Shown here piece by piece: positions 57,160-64,000 of a stretch of DNA of 64,000 nt; position 1 is the first letter of the stretch, and each line of letters starts with the position of its first letter. The stretch lies in assembly GCA_022225965.2 (NCBI GenBank), contig JAKJXP020000027.1:124001-188000 (forward strand), read 5' to 3'. The DNA comes from Diatrype stigma. Taxonomy: Eukaryota > Ascomycota > Sordariomycetes > Xylariales > Diatrypaceae. Made by a program: the position numbers and the translations under genes. The notes beneath the pieces are model-generated. The model had not been told where the DNA came from, did no database searches, and worked only from the letters and a program-made list of their open reading frames with translations.

Positions 57160-59467
57160 GCACCCACACCCGCACCCGCACCACCGGAAGAAGCTCTTCA
57201 CCAAGCTGGCGGGGGTCAAACCGCCAAGGAGGATGCAATCCTCAAAGAGGTGAAGACTTCTATTTTGACATACCTCCAAAAAATCTACAAGGAGCACGGA
57301 GGTAAGCAGATGAGCTACACAAAGTAGCATTCTCAACTCTTTGAAATGGTTTGTCTCGGTTGTCCAGGTCTTGTCGCGGCGTTTTTACAACACGATGGTG
57401 TTTGCCTACGAATTTGCGAATATGCCCCTCCGCCGATCTCTAACATACAATAACTCGGCAGGGGGAAACCAAAAATGGCAGAAACAACAACTCATCGACT
57501 TTCTACACAAGGTTCAGGCCGATAAAGTCACGGATCCATCAGGCAATATCGCCACCAAAGACGACCTGGATTTTGGCGGCTTTCTGCAATACATGACATC
57601 GCCGGCCGCCGACATTCTCGCACCGCCTGATATCACCGACTCGGACCTCTCGTGGCCGCTATCGAGCTATTACATCAGCTCGAGCCACAACACCTATCTA
57701 ACCGGGAACCAATTAAGCAGCGAATCCACCGCTGACGCGTACAAGAATGTCCTGCTGCGTGGCTGTCGGTGTGTGGAAATCGACGTTTGGGATGGTGATG
57801 ATTCCGACTCCGATTCATCGTCCGACAGTTCAAGCGATGAGGAATTCGAGGAGAAAAAGGCTCTCAAGAAGTCAAGCCGTAAAGAAAGGCTGGCTTCGAA
57901 GCTGCCCACTTCTCTCACGAATCGTTTAGGAAAGACGTCGCTAGGTAGACGCCTTAGTGTGAAGTCAACTAGCGACGAAAAGAAACAGGAACCTACATCT
58001 TCTAGAAAAGATGAACTGGCTGGATCGGCACCGCTCAAGAAGACCCCAAGCCCTCAGACTGGAGTGGTTGAGCCACGTGTTCTACATGGCTATACCTTCA
58101 CCAAAGAGGTGCCATTCCGCAAAGTCTGCCAAGCAATTAGCGAGAGCGCGTTCGTGGTCTCGGACCTCCCGCTTATTGTCAGCCTCGAGGTTCACTGCAG
58201 TCAAGAACAGCAGACAGCCATGGTGAACATCATGCACGAAGTTTGGGCTGGCCTGCTAATAAATCCACCTGAAAAGGAGGCGAAATATCTGCCGTCGCCT
58301 GCCGAACTTCGCAACAAAATCCTGGTCAAGGTAAAGTACGCGCCGTCGAATTCAGACACGCCTGCTGCCGAGGACGACAACCGCCTGCCACCAGAGGCCA
58401 AAGAGAACCCCGATTCCAAGGCAGCAGCCGCCAAGACGGCTCAGAAGCCTTCCAAGATAATCCAGGCCCTGTCCGCCTTGGGTATCTACACGCGCGGTGT
58501 GTCCTTCAAGTCCCTCACGCAGCCAGAGGCTACCATGCCAACCCACATCTTCTCGCTATCCGAGAGCACCGTTTTGGAGGTGCATGATAACGAGGCCGAT
58601 CGTCTTTTCAACCACAACAAGCACTACCTGATGCGCACGTACCCTAGCGGCATGCGCATCAGTAGCTCGAATCTCGACGCGCCAGTGTTCTGGCGCAAGG
58701 GGATCCAGATCGTTGCGCTCAACTGGCAGAAATGGGACGAGGGTATGATGATGAACGAGGGCATGTTTGCCAGCACTGGCGGCTATGTGCTGAAGCCCGA
58801 GGGATTCCGGGGTCCGAAGCCGGTGCCGGCGCCCACGGACACGAACACTACAGGGTCTTCGGCGGACGGCAGCACCAACAGCACCGCCCAGCAGCAGGTA
58901 GCAGCAGCAGACGCAGTACCCGCGCCAGCCCCAGCAGCAGACCCGACGCCCACCATCATCCACCAGACCCTGGACCTCAAGATCACGGTATTGGCGGCGC
59001 AGAACTTGCCGCTACCCGACGAGGACGACAAGGCGTCCGGCTTCCGCCCCTACGTCAAAGTGGAGCTGCACACGGAACCGCCGCACCCGCTGCTGCAGCA
59101 GACCGCTAGTAGCGACAGCAACAGCCAACAGCAGCCGCCGCAGCAGCAGAAGGAGAGCAGCAGCGGCGGCGGCGGCAAGGCCAAGGAGGGCGAGTACAAG
59201 GCCAAGACGAAGTCGCAGCGGGGCGTGGACCCGGACTTCGGGGGCGAGACCCTGGCGTTCGCGGGCGTGGCGCGCGTGGTGCCCGCGCTCGCCTTCGTCC
59301 GCTTCCTCGTCAAGGACGACGAGATCGGCCGCGACGACCTCGCCGCCTGGGCCTGCGTCCGCCTCGACCGCCTCCGCAGCGGCTGGCGCCTCGTCCACCT
59401 CCTCGATAAGCGGGGCCGCGTGAGCGGTGGGGCGCTGCTGGTCCGCGTCGACAAGAGGCTTTACTAG
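57118..59467 (+). CDS. PLC1: Phosphoinositide-specific phospholipase C (PLC-delta type)
   Basis: Two exons, 57118-57301 and 57462-59467; the 160-bp intron has a GTAAGC donor and CAG acceptor. The product is 729 residues. A poly-Ala run encoded by a GCA repeat opens the protein. An EF-hand-like region follows (about 40-115). The catalytic X half has YYISSSHNTYLTGNQL with His137, CRCVEIDVWDG, and LHGYTFTKEVPFRKV with His270. The Y half has TMPTHIFSLSE, RTYPSGMRISSSN and VALNWQKWDEGM. A C2 domain begins near residue 564 (LDLKITVLAAQNL), interrupted by a Gln/Ser/Gly-rich insertion. The enzyme cleaves PIP2 to inositol trisphosphate and diacylglycerol, calcium-dependently, at membranes. An acidic-then-basic insertion of about 88 residues separates the two catalytic histidines compared with mammalian PLC-delta. 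No PH domain is evident at the N-terminus. Confidence 0.94.
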
Positions 59468-60493
59468 GCTGGGTACCTAGATGAGACGAGGTCGAGATTG
59501 GGTTAGTCGAGTCCATCTATATACATCTAGCTATCTGGGTCGATGGCCGGTGGGTGTTGGTTAATCGTCCACAGCCGGCCGGCTGGCTGGCGCCATGTGC
59601 GTGCGCAATGAAATGAGCAGGGGCGAGGGGCGAAGGGAATTCGGTATGGCATCTAGATGTATGCATGCATATGGCGCTGCGATGGACATGAAGACATGGC
59701 GTATCAATGAGCGAGCGAGCGAGCGAGCGAAAATTATGATTGGATATGTTGCGGGGCCACAGGGTATTATCAATATCAGAAAACCTGCTCCTTATGAAAG
59801 CCTGCCTCATTTACGATGTCTTCGAAGTTTACATCATTCACTCTGTCGTGGGTCTACCTACCTACCTATGTAGGGAGAAATGGCGTGGGTTTAACTCAGA
59901 AGAGGGCATCTACTACCGTCATAGACTCTGTATTGAACAGACAGCAATGTTCTGACACCATGGTATCTAGTTGATGACAACTCCAAGTCTCCTCCTGCTC
60001 ACTACACTCCAAACCGCCAAGAAACTTTGACCATTTGGCTAGCATCTCTACCGCCTTCAGGGGTTTTCCGGGGGTATGAGCGTGCATTAGGCTTCCCCCA
60101 GCACAGAATATTAAGAGGGGGAGCAGACTCCACAGAGTAGCTCTGCATATTGCTTGTCGCCCCGTGTAGAAGCAAGCTAGATCTCCATCTCGTAGGTCTC
60201 GTTTCAAGCCTCTTTCATGCGTAGTGCAGATGCATACCTCATTATCGCAGGCGACTTAGCCATGCAAGACCTTCCTATTAAGTCATTGGTATTCAGGTCA
60301 CGATGGCCAACGTGGTAGCAAAAAGACCAAACCACTTACTGCCGATACCCCCTTCAACATCGCTCTTGGGCCCGTAGGTATAAGTCAGTGTTCAGGAACA
60401 CCAGATCTTTAATTATCCCTCTCATGGGTATATGGCGACAGTTCCCTGACAGTATTCCTTTCAGCCGCTTATCTGCGGATTATCGATCCCCCT
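59468..60493. other. Intergenic, convergent 3' regions
   Basis: Between the stops of the phospholipase C and Artemis-like genes. A GAGC tetranucleotide run lies at about 59709-59730 and ATGCATGCAT at about 59660. No gene seen. Confidence 0.6.
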
Positions 60494-62672
60494 TCAAGTG
60501 TTACCTAAGTCCTCATCGGGGACGGTGTGATGGTCTGTCGTGGATATGAGTCCGATTGAACTCCATCCATCCCCATTAACCATACTTTCCGCTGCCTTGA
60601 ACGCATTGAGTCGAGTTTCATATGCGACATTCGATAACGCTGACGCCTGAGAGTCATCTTGGAGATCCAGTCTGTCCACATTAGATGGACACTGTTCATC
60701 GGCATAGAAGGGTTCATGAGTACGCTTTGGTCTCTTGGACGGCGAACCCATGTCGCCCCTCCTCCTTGGGGATTGGGCAGACTCAGGCGTATCGGCAGAA
60801 AGCACGGCTGGACTTGAGGATGTCGGGTGGGATGAAGAAGTGTGTTGTGTATCGTCGGGTTCATTCCAATCAGCACCATCTTGAATCCGAGACTCGCGCA
60901 TCCGCCCCATTAGATCATCGTGTGCAAAGATGTGTCCGGAGCAACAATCCCCGAAGAGGTTTTGTATAGTATTGCCTTTTCTCTCCCAGCCAGCAAAATC
61001 GAATGTGCAGGGCCAGATATCCTTCGGCCGCAATGCCTGCACGAGGTGTCTTAGTTCCGGCAACGAAGAATGCCTGGCGTAAGGAAAAACGATGCGGCCT
61101 GGAAGCTCCTTTTGATATTCATCGGCAGTCGATTGTTTGGTAGTGTATGAAACATTGTTGACATCATTGAGAAATTGCATAGCGTCTACAATGTGTGATG
61201 GAAGCGCCTGCATAAATGCTGGGTCTGTTGACGGAGTGTTGGAGAGATCATCCCTATTTTTAAATAGGAACCCTTTCACGGATTCTCTTAGCTCCTTAGA
61301 AACAGCCCTACTTTTATGTGAGCCTCATCCCGACGTTGATATGAAAATTGTACATCGAGCATGGGAACCTACGTATCAACCAGATGCTCGATGTCCTTAA
61401 CTGTGAGATCTTGCAAGTTTGGGTTCTCTAGGAGATCATCGCCGCCACCCCCAATACCGACTTCGGCCATGTATTGTCCATCCTGCAGATGTGCGACAAC
61501 AGGCCGAATCCAGACAACCGGCTTGTTGTGGATGTTTTCCATCACTGAACAACGAGTACCCTTTTCACAGCTGTGGATTCTGACATCATCATTCGTCGTA
61601 AAGCACCCTTCTTGATGGCCGTTCCCTCGGGTGAACCCGACAAGGTAGGGTGCTTCCTTGGATAACGGCATGAGAAATGACGATGTACCATCTTTTGACT
61701 TCGTTGGGGAAGCGAGGGATTTGTAGATGCGCAACTTGTAGTCATCGACATGTATCTTTGACTTTGACTTAGTCTACTGAGAACGACGCGAGTGGGTGAC
61801 AGGGAATTTACCTTCGATTGCAGGGCCTTTGCTAGCGCAATCCAAACTTCTTCATATCTGTCAAATTCGAGTCAGTAGTAGTTGATGCAAACCGAATTTA
61901 GTTACTTATTTACCCGTAGGTCCAAGCCTGGAAATGAAATATCGTATCATCGGGGTATTGTGCTACCTTGATGAGGAGTTCTCGCAAGCCTTCAGCCTTC
62001 GTCTGAAGGGGATAGTCATCTACTACGGATGTGTCAAGGTAAATGCGGTCAAGCCGTTTCAGGCCGGATGAAAACTCGACCATGCAGGGATTCCGAACGA
62101 TGGAATTAACCCACCATGGCTCACTACGGATGTCTCCGGTGTATAGTACAGCTTTGCCATCACCTTCGACCAAGAACATGACAGCGCCCACACAGTGGTT
62201 GGCATCGAGCAACGTGACTTGGATCTGCAGGCCAGGCTTAAGTTCTATAAGAACAGGTGTTTCAAGTGGGAGAGGTTTCACAATCCTCTCGAGCTCTTTA
62301 TAAGTGGGGTTGCGCTTTTCGGTAATCCCCTGGGCATAATGGAGCCTGGAAGAGATCTTCTCCAGACGAAGCAGTATCTCTCTTGTTGCTGGAGAGCAGT
62401 AGACACTTGATCCAAGTCAGTGAACATATTTACCCAGCAGATATCGAATGACGGCATATACAAGGGGCTTTTGAGGGTATGTAACCCTTTCAGATGATCA
62501 CTATGTACGTGACTGAGGAAACAAGCCAAGGCTGGCCGTTGCTCGAGGCCACAGAAGTAGTCAACTAAGCCATCATTAGCATTAGCGGGCAGTAACCCGC
62601 GACAGGCAAAGTGGCTTGGAAGTTACTGCGAATATCAGGGAATTCGTGCACGATTCCCATAAAAGTCGACAT
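60494..62672 (-). CDS. Artemis/SNM1-type metallo-beta-lactamase DNA nuclease (DCLRE1 family)
   Basis: Six exons on the minus strand: 62672-62627, 62564-62462, 62405-61914, 61857-61812, 61755-61373 and 61310-60494, with introns of 56-62 bp. The product is 628 residues. It begins MSTFMGIVHEFPDI. FLSHVHSDHLKGL supplies the metal ligands His34, His36, Asp38 and His39. After the splice come VYCSPATREILLRLEK, VTLLDANHCVGAVMFLVEG and VLYTGDIRSEPWWV, then the beta-CASP region (KIHVDDYKLRIYKS) and a conserved ELRHLVQALRPKDIWPCT block. This is the Artemis/Pso2 group, which opens hairpins and trims ends in double-strand-break and crosslink repair. Three introns appear to use AAG acceptors, so those joins are less certain. 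The C-terminal 200 residues are low in complexity. Confidence 0.88.
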
Positions 62673-63639
62673 GGTGGACAGTGCTCGTAGGAAGCAGTCG
62701 CAACGGGGTGAAAGTAAAAGTAATTGTAAGCCAGAGAACAAAAAGTCCGAAATACGAGTGTTGCCAACGGGAATGAGCCGACAGAAAGGCTGGACTTAGG
62801 ATGGGCAAATCGGGGCGTTAGCCGTTCATGCTTGCCCTTTCTCGACGGCCATTGGCGATGGCGACAACGAAAGAGAGGGCGGATTCACGACGTCCACAGA
62901 ATGTATGAAGGAAGCGGCACTGCTCTCGTGGAAGTTGTGATCTTGCAGGTGCTGTTTAGTTCAGGTGGGGCTATACCGCCTTCAGCGTTAGCGAATTATG
63001 AACTATGTACAAATCGGGGCTATTCGTGCTGGTTACACAGGCTAGTTAAACTATATCATGACATATTTAGGTATGCTGCCTGCGTCGTGAATATTACGAA
63101 AACTCTATCCACAGTAATGCCCAAGCACCTCAATCCAAAGCTCCTTCTGAATACAGCCGTCGCGAGTCATTCGCTACTTCCCGAAAGCCTTGTAATAGCA
63201 CAGCGCTGACATGGAAGGTGGAAGGTCTGTGGGTAAACATACCTAGGTATCCTAGAGTCAACTAGGTAGCTACTGTTGGTCTTAGACAAACAGTTGCGCA
63301 CGGTCTCATGTACGGAAGCGGCTTTCGGAGTGTCGAACTCCCAAATCCTTTCTTAATTGAATCCTTAGCTATCTACCTAGGTAGTTAGTTGCTTAAATCC
63401 TGCCGGCCCAGGACTGATGGACTCGGTATGTAATAAATAAAATATAGGGCGATGAGAAGACGGATGAGAAATTGCCTGGAAAGGGGAGACAAATCGGGGC
63501 AGCTTGATCACCAGGTTTTCCAGTTGTGTACTACAAATACAGGAGCCAGTACAAAGTATTGTGATGTGTATGCGGCTTCTTCCATGTTGTGCAGTCCTTG
63601 ACTCTTCGTCTATAAGTTTGAAGCTAGCTATGGTCTAGC
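62673..63639. other. Intergenic region
   Basis: Promoter side of the Artemis-like gene and upstream of the open frame at the right edge. A CCTAGGTA cluster occurs at about 63240-63270 and 63375-63385. Open frames under 126 codons have no recognisable features. Confidence 0.5.
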
Positions 63640-64000
63640 ATGGAAATCTTGTCGTCAGCTCGTTCAGCTCCTCCACCTCATTTTACAGCTGCGTCAGCTC
63701 TACTCCACTGCTTCAGCGCTGGGCCGCAAGTGCGCAGGCACCTAGGCAGCTTTACTACGCCATCTTCGCAGCCCCTGCCAGCTGATCCAATCAAACGTGC
63801 CAAGATCCTCAGCTGCCGGGTCCTGCCGGACCTCGACGTGCTGAAGAAAACTTCCAGCTCACCAGACCTTACCCAAGCTGCCCAAGGGTCTCCCCTACAG
63901 GCCTCAGGCGTCGCTAGGGGAAGATTGGCAACCATTCCTGCCGTCTTCTCTACCGGTCACTACAATTTGTCAGAAAACTTGCACGACGCTCCCATTCAAC
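63640..64000 (+). CDS. Possible 5' part of a gene, runs off the window
   Basis: From the ATG at 63640 the frame stays open for 120 codons to the window end. The translation is rich in Ser, Ala, Pro and Leu (opening MEILSSARSAPPPHFTAASA) and shows no family I recognise. It could be the start of a protein with a disordered N-terminus, or only a chance open frame in GC-richer DNA. The continuation beyond the window would decide. Confidence 0.35.
   Translation, partial: MEILSSARSAPPPHFTAASALLHCFSAGPQVRRHLGSFTTPSSQPLPADPIKRAKILSCRVLPDLDVLKKTSSSPDLTQAAQGSPLQASGVARGRLATIPAVFSTGHYNLSENLHDAPIQ

Noticed and set aside
1..64000. CRISPR array, bacterial operon, prophage or toxin-antitoxin system
   Set aside because: The spliced genes are fungal throughout; no array of direct repeats with unique spacers and no bacterial-type operon is present.

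Overview
The window comes from a filamentous ascomycete (Pezizomycotina; the gene set suits Sordariomycetes, but I cannot name the species). The signs are short GT-AG introns of about 50-240 bp, spliced single-copy fungal genes on both strands, and intergenic DNA full of TACCTA/TAGGTA motifs. The strongest sign is an 18.5-kb AT-rich block that looks like repeat-induced point mutation (RIP). Exon boundaries were worked out by hand from splice signals, reading phase and family resemblance; none has been checked against transcripts.

Region by region: (1) 1-1595 holds a 637-bp MITE-like element with TIRs of about 95 bp. (2) 1596-34446 is ordinary gene-bearing DNA: an Enp2/NOL10 ribosome-biogenesis protein, a single-pass membrane protein, a four-exon coiled-coil protein, mitochondrial ribosomal protein bL33m with a 13-nt first exon, an FMN-binding split-barrel protein, an amidase, a membrane-anchored spermidine-synthase-like protein, Rad10/ERCC1, a secreted GH47 alpha-1,2-mannosidase, a Methyltransf_16 protein methyltransferase, a pyridoxal-reductase-like aldo-keto reductase, an F-box protein and an FMP52-like Rossmann protein. 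(3) About 34903-53442 is a heterochromatin-like block. It reads as a nest: inverted-repeat (DNA-transposon-like) ends, then a Ty3/gypsy LTR element (35683-50598), then a second Ty3/gypsy element (40946-48946) inside the first. (4) 53443-64000 returns to normal DNA: a short-chain dehydrogenase, phosphoinositide-specific phospholipase C, an Artemis/SNM1-type nuclease, and an open frame that runs off the right edge.

The genes do not form one pathway. Two (Rad10 and Artemis/SNM1-like) belong to DNA repair, two (Enp2, bL33m) to ribosome production, and several are stand-alone oxidoreductases or hydrolases. There is no biosynthetic cluster backbone gene, CRISPR array or recognisable defence system. 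The most unusual structure is the nested, RIP-decayed transposon block. Its LTR pairs, target duplications, polypurine tracts and inverted flanks can be read directly.
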